DNA from: Cycas panzhihuaensis
Lineage: Eukaryota > Cycadophyta
DNA: 64,000 bases
Assembly (NCBI GenBank): GCA_023213395.1
Contig: CM041465.1
Coordinates: 183,961,741 to 184,025,740, forward strand
Direction of reading: 5' to 3'
Shown one piece after another: positions 37,227 through 49,099 of this stretch. Within the stretch, counting starts at the first letter, position 1. Each line of letters begins with the position of its first letter. The position numbers were made by a program, and so were the translations under genes. A model generated the notes under the pieces. That model ran no database searches and was not told where the DNA came from. It was given only the letters and a program-made list of their open reading frames with translations.

Positions 37227-38165
37227 TTACTGCGGAGTATAGCTAGTGGTCTTGTGCCTTTTGATCCTAGATTCTTTGTAATAATTCTCAAACTCTAAGG
37301 AGTTGAACTCACATCCATTGTCAGTTCTTAAACATTTGATTAACTTGCCAATGCTCTTCTTAACTAGAGCCTTGAACTGCTTAAATACACTGAAAACTTT
37401 AGATTTCCTTTTCAAAAAATAGACCCATACCTTTCTAGAGTAATTATCTAGAAATATAACAAAGTACAATGATCCTCCATAAGATATTGTAGGGGCTAGT
37501 CCCCATACATCTGAATGTATATAATCTAGAACACCTTTACTAATGTGACTCCCTACTTTAAACCTAATTCTACACTGCTTTTTAAAAATATAATGTTTGC
37601 AAAAAGCCAAATCTGAAAGTTGTAAGTTAGGAAGTAACTTACAGTTTATCATTACCTCAAGTCCTCTCTCACTCATGTGCCCAAGTCTTTGATGCCATAA
37701 CTGAGCTGGATCTTCTGCAGTCTTTGATGTTGTAGTTGCATAGTTGACATCTACACTTCCCATTAAAATGTAAAGGTTTGATTTCTTTAAGACTCTGATA
37801 ACAACTAAGGCACCCTTTGACACCTTTAAGACTCCTTCATAACTTGTATGCTTATAACCACCCGAATCTAGTTCACCTAAGGAAATCAAATTCCTTTTTA
37901 GATTAGGTACATGTATAACATCAGTTATTATTGTTACTACACCATCAAACATCTTAATTCCGATGTTACCAATGCCTATTGTCTTACAAGAAACTTTATT
38001 TCCTATAAGCACATCACCACCATCAAGAGGTTGATACGATGAGAACCAACTCTTGTGTGGATACATGTGGTGTGAAGCACTTGAATCTAATAACCAATCA
38101 TGGTAATAATGAGAAACATTATAAGCAACCAAGATATCATTATTCGTACCTTGATTTAACTCCAC
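37227..38165 (-). pseudogene. Copia protease and integrase core, 312 codons without a stop (pseudogene)
   Basis: This is the longest non-repeat open frame in the window. Residues about 24-34 are the protease core WLLDSSASHHM, in which the DSGA active-site Gly is Ser. The GAG-pre-integrase zinc region follows (LWHQRLGHMSERGLEVMINC to FCKHYIF; the last zinc Cys is Tyr). The integrase core shows HSDVWG, FLDNYSRKVWVYFLK and LRTDNGCEFNS, with both catalytic Asp residues present. It ends at a stop in the PQ(Q)NG motif. Confidence 0.88.
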
Positions 38166-38199
38166 CTAGTTAGCCTCCTTGACAGGATCTTCCTTTTTC

Positions 38200-38953
38200 T
38201 AGAACTCCTTCCTCTTGTAGTAATCCTTCTTGAGGTGACCTATCTTATTATAGTTCCATCATCTGAGCTTACTCTTCTTGCCTTTTAACTTTAACCTCGA
38301 TGTATCCCTAGAGCTTTATCCTTTTTCAATTGTTCTACCCCTTGTTGTCATAGCTTTTAGTATGGAGGTTTCAAGACTAAACTTCCTCCTCACTTCTTCT
38401 ATCAATAAAGCACTTATAATAGAATCATATTCTAATTCATATGTAGTGTTAAAACTAATTGAGATAATAATATTATCCCAAGATTCTAGTAATAAACATA
38501 ACAAGGTAACAACCTTATCGTCATCCTCAATTTTGACATCGATACTAGCTAACTAATAAATAAAAGTATTGAAAATATTTAAATGGTTAGCAATTTTTGT
38601 ACCTTCCTTCATCCGTAATGAGTATAGTTGCCTCTTCAAGTAGATTTGATTCGTCACTGATTTAGTATATATAGGCCTTCCAACTGGGTCCATAATCTTG
38701 CTACTGTCTACTCCCTTGTGATGTTAAATAGAAGTTTGTCTGCTAAGCATAATCGTATTGTACTAAGAGCCTTTTTGTCTAGATCATCCCATTTGTTATC
38801 ATCCATCCCTGCGGGTTTCTTCAATTTGCCTGCAAGAGCTCTATACAAACCTTGTTGTACTAGAACATCATATGACTTCAACTTCCATAACTCGAAGTTG
38901 TTCTTACCATTAAATTTCTCTACCTTGAACTTTGCACTTACTTGTTTCTCCAT
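38200..38953 (-). pseudogene. Copia gag of the nested element (pseudogene)
   Basis: The ATG at 38,953 lies 59 bp after the PBS. The first 81 codons (38953-38708) read KFKVEKFNGKNNFELWKLKS, the conserved start of copia gag proteins. A frameshift separates this from 38504-38316 (LLLESWDNIIISISFNTT). The CCHC knuckle at about 38,262-38,205 reads WNYNKIGHLKKDYYK with two Cys changed. Confidence 0.87.
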
Positions 38954-39011
38954 TTAATGTAGAAAAAACTGATACCAAAACCTTCATAAACTCACTGCAA
39001 AAATAAAAGTT

Positions 39012-39023
39012 GCTTTAATACCA
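39012..39023 (-). promoter_or_regulatory. Primer-binding site of the nested copia element
   Basis: On the minus strand TGGTATTAAAGC lies two bases from the 5' LTR. It is the initiator Met-tRNA site with two transitions. Confidence 0.85.
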
Positions 39024-39025
39024 CT

Positions 39026-39684
39026 TGTTGAGAAGACTAGGTCCTAATAACCTAAAACCACCACCAAGATCTAAACTATTCTTATAACTAGTTATAGGAA
39101 TTAAAACTAAAATTTAATATGCAAGTTCTTAAACTAAAGATAATATAATAAAATGAATAAGAAAACTAAGCATCACATATACACTTGATATAATGTGGTA
39201 AAACCTTAGCAGTATGCTAAGGAAACATCCACATAAGAAAGGTATTGATCTTTATTGTCAAAGAATGGAGAAAATATACATAATTTGTAGTGGAGTGCTC
39301 ACAGTAACAACAACCAACCGCTCAACTCCTCACAATACATACAATACATTAAATACCATCAACATGATGAAAATTTCCTAAATTAGGATATATGAGAGAG
39401 TCATATAAGGTACAAATCTTGACCGTAGAATCTAGGGTATTTTGAACGAAAAATCCTAATTCTCTTTATAATTTAATATATTTTCCAATGCTAGCTTTTT
39501 GGGTCAGGGACTATCGCCCCCAAACCCCCTCTTTACGGGGGGCATTCTATGCCCCCCACATCTCCCTGGCCAAGGGGGGCTCCTGCCCTCCTTGGAACCC
39601 CCCAAGGAAGGTTTGGGGGGGAAACTGCACTGCCAACATATCAAAATTTTAGCCTTTAAATGATTATTGTCATATTATCTAACA
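39026..39684 (-). repeat. Right (5') LTR of the nested copia element
   Basis: The LTR is 659 bp, from TGTTGAGAAGACTAGG to TTATCTAACA. A strongly GC-rich block at about 39,515-39,630 carries three successive potential hairpins: 39,537-39,557 (9 bp, no mismatch), about 39,570-39,595 (CCAAGGGGGG against CCCTCCTTGG, one mismatch) and about 39,598-39,620 (CCCCCCAA against TTGGGGGG). Confidence 0.92.
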
Positions 39685-40062
39685 TAAGATGCCCTTAAGG
39701 GATGGGAGAGTGTTCAAGTCTGGCACATTTATAAAGAAGGAAATGGGGTAGTCAATAAATTGGCTAACTGGGGGGGTAATGTATAAGAGGACCTGGGTAT
39801 GAAGAGAGGATGTTTCAGAAGAGATTTTGAGTCTAGTTAAGAAAGGTAAGGAAGTCATTTCCCATGCGGAAAATTAGAGCTAGCCACAAGGCTTGTCATG
39901 GCAAGGGAGGGATAGGTAGGACTAATTCGAGGATAAAGGATAGCTAGGTCATGGGGTTATCATGGCAGATCTAAGAGCCAGGAGGTAGATTCTATAATAG
40001 GATTACGGTCCTTTTTAAACCCCTTCATTTATACCATATCAATATATATATAAGAGTGTCTT
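39685..40062 (+). pseudogene. LINE RNase H C-terminal part and 3' end
   Basis: After the copia insertion the plus strand continues with VQVWHIYKEGNGVVNKLANW near 39,715-39,775. This is the last part of the RNase H domain (HIYREGNxVADxLAN in the family). The 3' untranslated tail follows and ends in TATACCATATCAATATATAT-type sequence. This proves the copia element sits inside the LINE. Confidence 0.85.
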
Positions 40063-40069
40063 GAGCCTT

Positions 40070-40520
40070 ATAAATCTCTCATGACTCAAAGCCTTAGTGA
40101 GAATTTGTAAGTCAATCTTTAGTTATTCAATATACCAACTCAACTAGTTTGTTATAGACCTACTCTCAAATAAAATAATGATATACTTCTACATGCTTTG
40201 TCTTAGTATAGAAGACAAGATTCTTCAATAGCTAGATTACACCTTAATTATTGTAAAATAGTAATATAGGATCATCTTATAAAAGCCCAAATTATCTAAG
40301 TAATCTCCTTAACATAATTGCCACACTTGTGGTTGTAATTGTAGCTTTTTACTTAGCCCCTATAGAATATAATAAGATAGTTTCCTGCTTTTTGCTATAA
40401 TAGGAAAGTAAACCAAGACCACATGCAAATATGGATCCTAAAGTGGATCTATAGTCATCAACATCTCCAACCCAATTTAAGTTAGTATATCCATGCACCT
40501 TAAATTTATCATCTATAGAA
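40070..40520 (-). pseudogene. Copia RNase H, truncated at the LINE (pseudogene)
   Basis: The minus strand reads HGYTNLNWVGDVDDYRSTLG, a FACGLGLLSYYSKKQ segment, AIMLRRLLR, a KNLVFYTKTKHVEVYHYFI segment and KLVELVY, each matching copia RNase H. The frame stops at the LINE boundary, close to where a DQLADIFTK-type terminus would be expected. Confidence 0.8.
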
Positions 40521-40719
40521 AATAAGAGTTTGAATCTAATGATACCCTTGACATACCTTAGTATATACTTTGCTACCTTCTAATGAGATATGAATGGAGC
40601 ACTTATATAATATACTATAACACAAACATCATAACTGATAGCATGCCTACTATTAGTAAGGTAAATAAGGATACCTACTAACTACCTATATAAAGTACCA
40701 TCAATGGTCCTATCATCTA

Positions 40720-41440
40720 TCTCCTTCGTCAATTTAAGGCTAGCTTTTATAGGCATAGCCATTGGTTTATAATCCTCCATATAAAACCATTTTAACAACT
40801 ATATGCATACTTGGACTATGATATAAAGATGATGTCATAATTTTGCTAAAACACCATACCAAAATTGTAGCACAAAATTCCATGGTTAAATATCTCAAAG
40901 GCTTTTAAAAGATGCCTCTTAAAATAGTTGATCTATAGAGTGTGATTGCTAGTGATAATTACATCATCTACATAGAGAATTATAATAAGTATTTTACCAT
41001 CCTTTTTTTTAATATGTAAGCTATAATCTCTTTCACATATAGTGAATATAGAAGAGATGAAGTACTCTTCAATACATGAATAACATGCCCTTGGTGCCTA
41101 CTTAAGCCTATATAAGGCTTTCTTTAGGATATATACAAGATGATCACCACAAATCTATACAAAGCCTTTAGGCTATTGTATAAAAGCCTCCTCATCTATA
41201 ATGACATGAAGAAAAGTGCTCTTAACATCTATTTAATAAAACTCCCAACCAAAATGAGATGCAAGAGTAATAAGTATTTAAATAATGGTCATTTTAGCCA
41301 TAGGTGTAAATCTTTCCTTCAAGTATATATCTTTGGTTTATGCATAGCCCTTAACCACAAGTTAAGCCTTGCATAGTCAATATCACTATTAGAATAATAC
41401 TCTAATCCATTCCATTTATATCAATCAATGTCATCATTAG
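40720..41440 (-). pseudogene. Copia reverse transcriptase (pseudogene)
   Basis: The minus strand has IDVKSTFLHVIIDEEAFIQ near 41,250-41,190 (the DVKTAFLHG region), and the catalytic box LYVDDVIIT with YVDD intact at 40,963-40,974. Thumb-like segments follow toward 40,720. Stops break the frame several times. Confidence 0.8.
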
Positions 41441-41449
41441 GATAAAAGT

Positions 41450-42210
41450 AATATAGCCAACGACATAAAGATTACAAATAAATGGTTTCCTTCCCAACCA
41501 ATCCTCCTCTAGAGTTATATTTTAAATAACTACTATAAGACTTTTGCTTAGAATATACATAATTGTATTTAGAGCTTCATCTCAAAAACCATTAAACACA
41601 TTCTTAGTTTTAAGTATATACCTAAACATCTCAATAATGGTATGATTATTTCTCTCAGCCATACCATTTTGTTGTAGTGTATAGGATCTAGTCAACTATC
41701 CCTTAATGCATTGATCCTTATAGAAAGTAGTAAACTTAAATGATAAGTACTCACCTTTACTATCACTCTTTAAAATCTTAATCTTCTTATTAGAAAAGTT
41801 TTCTACTTTGGCTTTAAGCTCCTTGAATTTTACAAATGCCTCTGACTTGTTCTTCATAAGATAGATTCAAGTCCTCCTAGTCAAGTCATTGATGATGTTC
41901 ATGAAGTATTTGTCTCTACCATGTGAGACTAGTGTGATTAGTCCATGCTAAAATGAACCAATTCTAATTTATCTTTAGCTTACCAAGTGGACTTGACAAC
42001 ACTTTCTTTATGTTATTTTCTTAAGGTACATGCATTATAAATTTTATTACCTTTTTTAACAAGAGGGGATCATGCACCATTTACAAATTATTGAATAATT
42101 AAAGACTTTGGTAATTCAAATGACCATATTAGTCATGCTATAATGTATTAGATGAACATGTAACAAAATTATGCTTAAGTGAGCCAAAGAATCTATATAA
42201 TCCATTCTAT
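41450..42210 (-). pseudogene. Copia integrase (pseudogene)
   Basis: On the minus strand LYRFFGSLKHNFVT and GHLNYQSL mark the GAG-pre-integrase zinc region. SPLGKLK and NWFILAWTN are remnants of the first core strand (catalytic HSD changed). KNKSEAFVKFKELKAKVENF and YTLQQNGMAERNNHTI (about 41,690-41,645) are well preserved and keep the catalytic Glu in the AE pair. Confidence 0.78.
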
Positions 42211-43479
42211 TTGACTCCTTGAATTATTGCAAAATTACCATCCTTGATGATACATTTGACAATATCAAATATCACCTTCAAATTAAACTTAGTCACATGA
42301 CTAATAGAGTAAAAGTTATGATTAAAAGAAAGTACATATAACACATTTGAGATTTTAATTTTATGACCAAATTGACTAAGAATAATAGTAGGTTTCTTAG
42401 GTACAAAACTCTAGTTTTTTTTTTAGTCCCATACATATCTTTTAGAGTTTCCCATGAATCTACAAACAAAGTTTTGCCTTGAAGATAAATAACAAGGTCA
42501 TCAATAATAAAGATCTTGATGATTACTAATGCCTCTCTCTTAATCTTCCTATTCTTCTATGTCTTTAGTTACAATAGTTATGGTCAAAGATGTAAACTTA
42601 GATGTGGCTTGAGGGGATTCTTAAACAGGTTTAGGCTTCTTACCTTCAATAATCTTTATCAACATTTTAAGAGCTAAATTTTAGAAATCTTAAAATTTTA
42701 AATTACATATTTCTTACCATTAATGTTTTTTATATATGAACAAATTTAACCAACTATATTTATACTTGATGTGGTAAGAAAATATAATAAAACCAAGACC
42801 ACAGGCATGAGTTTATAAAGAGACTCAAAGGCTACAAGGCTGGATTATAATATTAATCTTAAAAAGTAAAAAAATAACTAAAAGAAATGATGATAGAATT
42901 TAAAATTATTGAAAACAAATGAAGAACAAGTAGGATATAATGTCTATCCCCTTTTTAGTGACTAAACCCCTTACTACATATGATCAGGGACTAAAAACTA
43001 TGAGAGATTTGGTTATGATATAGGCTTTATATTTAAAGGGCTTGAAGGAGAACTTAGGCAGACCTAGAAGGGTGTGACAAAGATCTCTAAGTTGATTGAT
43101 ATAAACATGGCTTATCTGAATATGCTAAAGAGCTTCTTGGGACAGCTTAGGGTATGTCAAAGTGGTATTAAAAGTAAAGTCTTCATTGGTACAAGGGCTT
43201 TAAGAACAATTGGATTTAGAAGATAGGGGGTCATTCAATCTAAATAATTTGCCAGTAAGCACTCCAGTCAAGACCACTTGATTTGTTGGAGGGTAAATGA
43301 CCTAAAGAGATTGGTTATTTGCAATAACACTAAGATTAAATCCATAAGAGATAAGAGTGGATAAGGAGACTAGGTTTTATTTTAAATTAGGAATATACAG
43401 AACATCAAGTAATGTGAAATATCTTAAGCCTAGGAGTTTCAGACATATGTTTCCAATACTTTAACCAGTTGTTGGGATT

Positions 43480-44760
43480 TGTCAGCCATATGAATGATAC
43501 CATATACATTGGAATCAAAAGTTTGAGTTAGATCTTAATTACAAATCATATGTTGTGTTGCTCATATATCTATGGTTCATGAGGAGGCATTTAAAGTTAT
43601 GTTATTTATAACTCTAAGAGGGATTTACATTGATGATTCAAGATCACAAGTAGCATAGCCATAATAGGCTTTAAAATACCTCTTAGTTTGATTAATGGCT
43701 TCTTCCTCAAGTTTTTAAATATGTACTTGAGCAAAATCTATATCACCAAAGTGTTCTTCATGTACTTCATCATTGTGAGCCTTATATTTATGTCGAAACT
43801 TAGGCAACTTGTTTATAGGTATATGATAGTCCTTTACAAGGTGTCCTCTCTTATTGTACCTTTCGCATATAATAATATGATTCTGAGTACCTAAAGTATT
43901 GGTTTGGCCTAACTGTCTTATATTTAAAGGTGGTGCTTGGCCTTGAGACTGTTTAGACTATTATTATTGAGGATTCTATTGACTTAGTGGTCGATCTCCT
44001 ATGCCTCATCCTCTACCTATTACTTGGTTATTTCTTCTACCATGAGAGGGACTCTTATTATTTGATAAGCATACTTCTTCTTCCATATTAAAATCTGCAT
44101 TTAAAAGAGGATTTAAAGTTACAAAATTAGTATTAAAGGTCTTATTAAATTATAAAAACTTCTCTGCAAAAGCTTTGAAGTTAAGTATCTTCAACATTCT
44201 ACTTGATTGAAGACTCTCAAGCAAGTTTTTATAATCAGGTATATGTAGAAAGAACTGTATGAGGAATACCTATGTAATATATTGAGTCTTAAAATCCTTA
44301 TCTATTGCTTATTTGATCAATCAAAGAAGGTTAATTATTTTATATGTACATCTCTTTTGCATCTTTATCTTATTCATCTTTAAGACTAAATGAATAAATT
44401 CAAGGTTAGACTTTGTATCGAAATTATTTTTTAGAATCTTGAGAACTTTCTAGGCTATATCATGTTATTCTTCATTAATTAGATTATGTAGGGAGTGATT
44501 AGTCACTAATAGAATACCTATACAAATATTCTCATCATCGATTTCTCATTATAATTTAGTTATAGGATCTGTTAGAGCTATAGGTGGTGTTCCTCTTAAT
44601 GCAGGTACTATTATTGTCGTAGGGATGATAGGTGTAAGTTGTAGATGGGCTCTCTAAAGGCCTTTATACTTAGAGTAGTATTATTAACTCTAGTATTCAA
44701 TAGATCCTAATTATCTTTCCTTTTAAGATGCAATTTACATTTTGTTTAAACTAAGAAGAT
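43480..44760 (-). pseudogene. Copia gag and protease core (pseudogene)
   Basis: The zinc knuckle at about 43,880-43,820 reads IICERYNKRGHLVKDYH (CCHC with two Cys changed to Tyr). The protease core near 43,560-43,530 reads TIDI, a stop, then ATQHMICN, in place of TIDSGATQHMxxN. Gag lies toward 44,760, with no clear N-terminus. From 43,480 down to 42,210 the minus strand is too decayed to assign but should hold the protease-integrase spacer. Confidence 0.65.
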
Positions 44761-46930
44761 ATAGTGAAGATGATGAAGTAAAGGAGATAGTGAAGAAATA
44801 GTAAATAAAAATGGCACTAGCATATGTGGTTGATATATCTAGTGTAGTAGGGAGAATATGATTAAATAGAAAATAATGATAATAGGCTACCAACACTTAT
44901 GGTAAATACTCTTGATACTACAGAGTTTGATGATGTGTACAAATGGCAATATAAGGATCACAAAGATAAATGATGTATCATATGATTATACAATCAAGAT
45001 TGTGTCTATATAAAAGATGGTATGTGGATGCACAAAACTAAAAACTAATTGTGATGTGGGATGTATGATCAAACCCAAACCTCTATCTCAAGTCTAAAAT
45101 ACTTGAGGTGTTGATGCCTAGGGAGGCTTCTAGTATATGTATTAAGGCCTTCACCTACGGTATGCACACTAATGCTAAGATAATATTTAGCCCAAGTACT
45201 ACTAGTCCTCATCTCGCTCACTAATGAGTAGTGATATACCTAACCTCAAAAGGTAGTATGTGTATATCCCATAGCTATAACAAATATTAGACTGGTTATA
45301 TTTTAATCTTGATTAGAATTTTTTATTTTTCTGAGTGCTTATTAGGATTATCCCTAATTGGAGGTCAGAGGTATGGCTAACCTATCCTTCTATCACTATT
45401 CTGGTTAAGACCAAACCTAGTATAAAACTCACACCTCCCTTAAGGCTTAGACTTCAACCAATCACGATCTATTTCAACTAAGGTAAATGTGCACATGGGT
45501 CAAGAACTAGTAGTATAAGATGTATAAATGAGATTACTTTTAAAAAAGAGTGTAAGTTATTTTTAAATAACTTAAAAACTAAAATAGAAAGATGCCAAAT
45601 GCAACTTACCTTTTGTGCTTACTTGTTGTTGTTGCTACTTTACACATTTTCTTAATACCATATGTGGAAATAGAAAGAACATATTAAATTTAGTAGGGAA
45701 ACTAGATGTTGCTTTTGATTCAAGGTTTTCCTTACTTTGGTATAATATTTCTAATTGTAATTTTAAAAATTTTAATATAAAAACCACAAAGGGCTAAAAA
45801 ATAAATCAACCTACTGCTAAAATGATGATTTTTCTATAATTAGAACTATGTTAATTTGCTCTATTTTATGATTTTATTTACAAAATTTATAAATAATAAT
45901 AAATGGGCAAACTTTTATAAAAAATACAAACATGGAGGCCTATATGACATAATCTAAATTTGTGATAGAAGAAAAAAAGTGCTCAGAATGACATTTCTAA
46001 TAAAATAGTAAAGTAAGACTTTTTTAAAAAGCACAAAAAATAAAAATTCCAAAAAAAAGTATAAAAAGTAAAATTTTAGCAGATTTACTATCTTAGAATC
46101 CAAACTTTAGTATATCAAAATCTTCATTTCGAGGTGTACATCAACTTTTCCTTCTATAACAGCTTGAAAAATTACTAAGAAATTACTTGTAATGCCCTCA
46201 AAATATTTCTATGTGGTTGAATAGGTAGATTTAACATTTGTAAAAAAAACTACAAAATTCTCATTAACCAGTGGATGAAATTTAATGAAATTAGTCTTAA
46301 AATCCTCTTGAGACATAAATCTGCTAAAACCTTAAAATAAAATTCAGATTATTAGCTTAGATTTAAAGAATTTCACTAAGGAAAGTACATTATGTCTCGT
46401 GTCTACGAATTTAGATATTTTTTAGAAAATTTTCCACTTAATACTCAATGAAATTTAATGAGACAAGATCCAAAATAGATGTTTTACCTAAATCTACTAA
46501 AACCCTAAAAAAAATTTAGTAGAAACTAATCAAATCTAAAGAAATTCGCAATAGATCTTCTATATAGGTAAAAATCATGTTTGATCTAAAACTGGCTATT
46601 ACAAGCTGAATCTAAAGATGCTCTAGAAGATAAAATTACTCCTATTAGATGGATGACCCTACATGTCAAATTTCATCAAATTTTGAGAATATCAAGTTTT
46701 TTACAAAATTTAGACCTTTAATGTAATGTGGAGTTGTTTTGATAGTCAAGTGACTTAAAAAATTACTCATTTTCATCTGTGTAATTCTACACACATAACA
46801 TATGCAACAATATATAAAATAAAAAAATTTAAAGCTCTCAAATATAGAACAAAATTCTCAAATAAGCTCTCAACCTCACATGAATTATGAGTGAGAGGCA
46901 TCAATGGTTCTATGTAAACCTAGTGGGTAA
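44760..46930 (-). other. Long leader of the decayed copia element, with an internal ~175-bp repeat
   Basis: No coding region is recognised between gag and PBS. About 46,270-46,390 and 46,445-46,565 share blocks such as GAAATTTAATGA and TAAATCT.CTAAAACC followed by TCTAAAGAA, which suggests a diverged tandem duplication with a period near 175 bp. A 2.2-kb leader is long for a copia element, so an unrecognised insertion is possible. Confidence 0.45.
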
Positions 46931-46933
46931 ATG

Positions 46934-46953
46934 TGGTCAATAATAGTTCTGAT
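46934..46953 (-). promoter_or_regulatory. Primer-binding site of the decayed copia element
   Basis: On the minus strand TGATATCAGAAC (near 46,950-46,939) is the initiator Met-tRNA site TGGTATCAGAGC with two G-to-A changes. It borders the LTR starting at about 46,957. Confidence 0.65.
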
Positions 46954-46956
46954 ATC

Positions 46957-47220
46957 AGATGTTAAGTAAAGGATCTAGTGCCAGAATCCACTATGCTAAA
47001 GTAATGGTACACAAGAAGAGCAAAATAGAGAGAACAAGATTTAGAATAAAAATAAGAGGTGAGAAATTATTACTTTCCCCTTCACATTTAGTCTTATATA
47101 TTAGAGGATGTACATTAGGGTTTCTAGAGGAGTTTCTTGTCTAATAATATGATCCCAAATTTACACTTAAATGTAAATGAAATTATATTTAACTATGTGA
47201 CTTAACTAACGTAAAGTCAC
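46957..47220 (-). repeat. 5' LTR of the decayed copia element, inner part
   Basis: This stretch runs from the PBS to the chromovirus insertion at 47,221. The remaining end of the LTR is at about 53,917-53,963 (ending GTATTAACA), giving an original length near 311 bp. Confidence 0.6.
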
Positions 47221-47615
47221 TAGGATGTTTCTTCTCACTAGCACTCTTTGAGATAGTGGAAAAATAATAATCATAACTATGTCATTCTATTCAATAGGAC
47301 AAACAAGAATACAAGATCACTAAATGATCACCAAAATAGAGAGCACTGCAACATAATCTTTATAAAAAGTTACATCAAGATAACTATCATTTACAATTTA
47401 TAGCCTTTATATAGACAAAGTGGGTCTTTTACTTGTAATCCTATTGGCGGCCTAAGTGGCCTTACATTCTATTAGATGACATAATGACCTTATATGCCAT
47501 TGGCTAGTTTGTCAGTACATGCACGGAGTTCCATAATTAACCTTATCTTATAACTTGCTGATATCTCTCTGTATACTAGTGGTTTACATAACTTAGTGGG
47601 ATAAGTTATGTAACA
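47221..47615 (-). repeat. Left (3') LTR of the chromovirus
   Basis: It aligns over its full length with 53,517-53,911. Its end GATAAGTTATGTAACA is identical in both copies. Both copies begin TAG where TGG is expected. Confidence 0.93.
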
Positions 47616-47633
47616 GGTCCCCTCCCCTAAGAT
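47616..47633 (-). promoter_or_regulatory. Polypurine tract of the chromovirus
   Basis: On the minus strand CTTAGGGGAGGGGACC directly precedes the LTR start TGTTACATAACTT. Confidence 0.88.
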
Positions 47634-47780
47634 GCCGAGTCCTTGAGGCATGTGAGAGGTAGGTGCTTTTTGATAAAATCCCCAGACTCCCAAGTTGCTT
47701 CATCAAAGTTGCAGCATATACACTGTATCAAATATTCTAAAATGGATTGATTTTAGAGATGGCATGTCAAGTAGCTAATA
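47634..47780 (-). pseudogene. Chromodomain remnant at the pol C-terminus
   Basis: On the minus strand, close to the end of pol, one frame reads DEATWESGDFIKKHLPLTCL. This corresponds to the ExATWE signature of chromodomains fused to integrase in chromoviruses, followed by the short Gly-rich tail that runs into the PPT. Such domains direct insertion toward particular histone marks. A frameshift separates it from integrase. Confidence 0.65.
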
Positions 47781-47789
47781 TACATTATG

Positions 47790-48900
47790 TAGGTATAGGC
47801 AAGGTTTGCCCTTCATCTAGAATTGGAAGGTTTATCTGGAGAATGTGGGTTTTACTTAGACACTTTCGAAGATAGGAGACATGAAAAACATTATGGATGT
47901 TTATGGTGGGAGGAAGGTCGAGAGCATATGCAACTTCACTAATACATTTAAGGACTTTATAGGGGCTATAATATCAAGGGCTAAGTTTGTAGTTCTTACG
48001 ATGGCAAAGGGATTGTTGCTTATAAGGTTGAAGATAAAGGAATATAATGTCAGCAATATTGAAGGAGCGATCATAGTGGTGGCGGTCTATTAATTGTTTC
48101 ATTCGATTCTGGGCCATGGATAAGTTTTGTTTAAGGGTGTGGAGAATTTGGTACATATGTTGTAATTTTTATTGTATTACTATCGTATAGAGGTTGGTAG
48201 CCAAGGTATGGTGGGACGGCATGGGATACCCATAGAGAGCCAAAAAAGGGGACATTCTGATGGTTGAATGGTGTGAGGAGTTATACCAATACTTAGTTAG
48301 GGCTAGCTATGATGCCTATTTAGACTAGTACTCAGATGCAAAGTAACATAAGTAGGTCTCCAAAGTTTTGTTACGGACCTTAGATTGGCCATTGGTCTAT
48401 GGATGGTATACCAAACTCATGTTGAATAATATTCTCAATGCGCAGAATAGCTCTTACCAGAAGGAGCTAGTGAATTTAGGGTCGTAGTCATAGATGATAG
48501 TGGATAGAAAACTGTCTAAACGAAATATTATCTAGATGTAAATATTAGCAATACATAGAGGTTTATAGGCTTTGTGGACATATAAGAAGTGGGCATATTT
48601 TATCAACCTATCTATGACTACTAAAATGGAGTCAGATCCAATAGATACTGGTAAGATCATTATAAAGTCCATGGTAATATCTTGCCATTTACCTTATGGG
48701 ATGTACAATAATTGAAGGAGGCTTAGTTGGGGTTTTGTATCAGCTTTGTTACGTTGGTATGTATCGTATTCTGAGATAAAGGTAAGGATGGTAGATTTCA
48801 TTTCTGGACAAAAGAAATCAGAGTGTATCCGATAATAAGTTTTATCAAAACTAGAATGACCACCAAGAGGGGAAGAATGATATTCTAATAAAATTCATGG
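47790..48900 (-). pseudogene. Chromovirus integrase (pseudogene)
   Basis: Minus-strand segments in order are GGHSSFDKTYYRI and a CPEM...DTYQRNKADT zinc region (about 48,880-48,740), [35 protein letters not shown], a DYDPKFTSSFW segment, VYHPWTNGQSK, and then WYNSSHHSTIRMSPFLALYG. The 60-codon piece 48156-47974 and the LPPTINIHNVFHVSYLRKCL segment form the C-terminal GPY/F-type module. Catalytic Asp residues are visible; stops break the frame. Confidence 0.85.
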
Positions 48901-49099
48901 GATAAAAGCTGAATGGGGATGTATAAATATATGATTTTAGTATAAGAGAAGATTATTATAGATGGAGCAATCCTTATGATTATGGACCTTATTAGCCCAG
49001 TGTACGAAATCAGGTTAGGTTTGGTTAGCTGTGGCTAAATCCTGTATCCATATCGGTTGTGGGTAAGAAATGGCATAAATGGTGGAGTCCTTAGTGGGA

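Larger units (their letters stand above)
34369..39684 (-). mobile_element. Complete copia element nested in the LINE, minus strand
   Basis: Two LTRs (34,369-35,023 and 39,026-39,684) flank gag-pol on the minus strand. The 5-bp flanks CAAGA (34,364-34,368) and TAAGA (39,685-39,689) are the target duplication with one transition. The interior is the best preserved in the window, with few stops and few frameshifts. The LTRs differ at roughly one in ten positions by hand alignment, nearly all transitions, so it is not a recent insertion. Confidence 0.92.
28890..40062 (+). mobile_element. L1-type LINE, split by a copia insertion
   Basis: ORF1 and ORF2 remnants run from about 29,300 to 34,368, and the LINE resumes at 39,685 with the end of its RNase H and a 3' untranslated part finishing near CATTTATACCATATCAAT and (TA)n at about 40,040-40,062. 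The 5' end is not sharply defined; no target duplication was recognised. The total without the inserted element is about 5.9 kb, normal for a plant L1. Many in-frame TAG, TAA and TGA codons show it is dead. Confidence 0.85.

Noticed and set aside
38278-38556. 92-codon plus-strand ORF
   Set aside because: It is antisense to the gag of the nested copia element.
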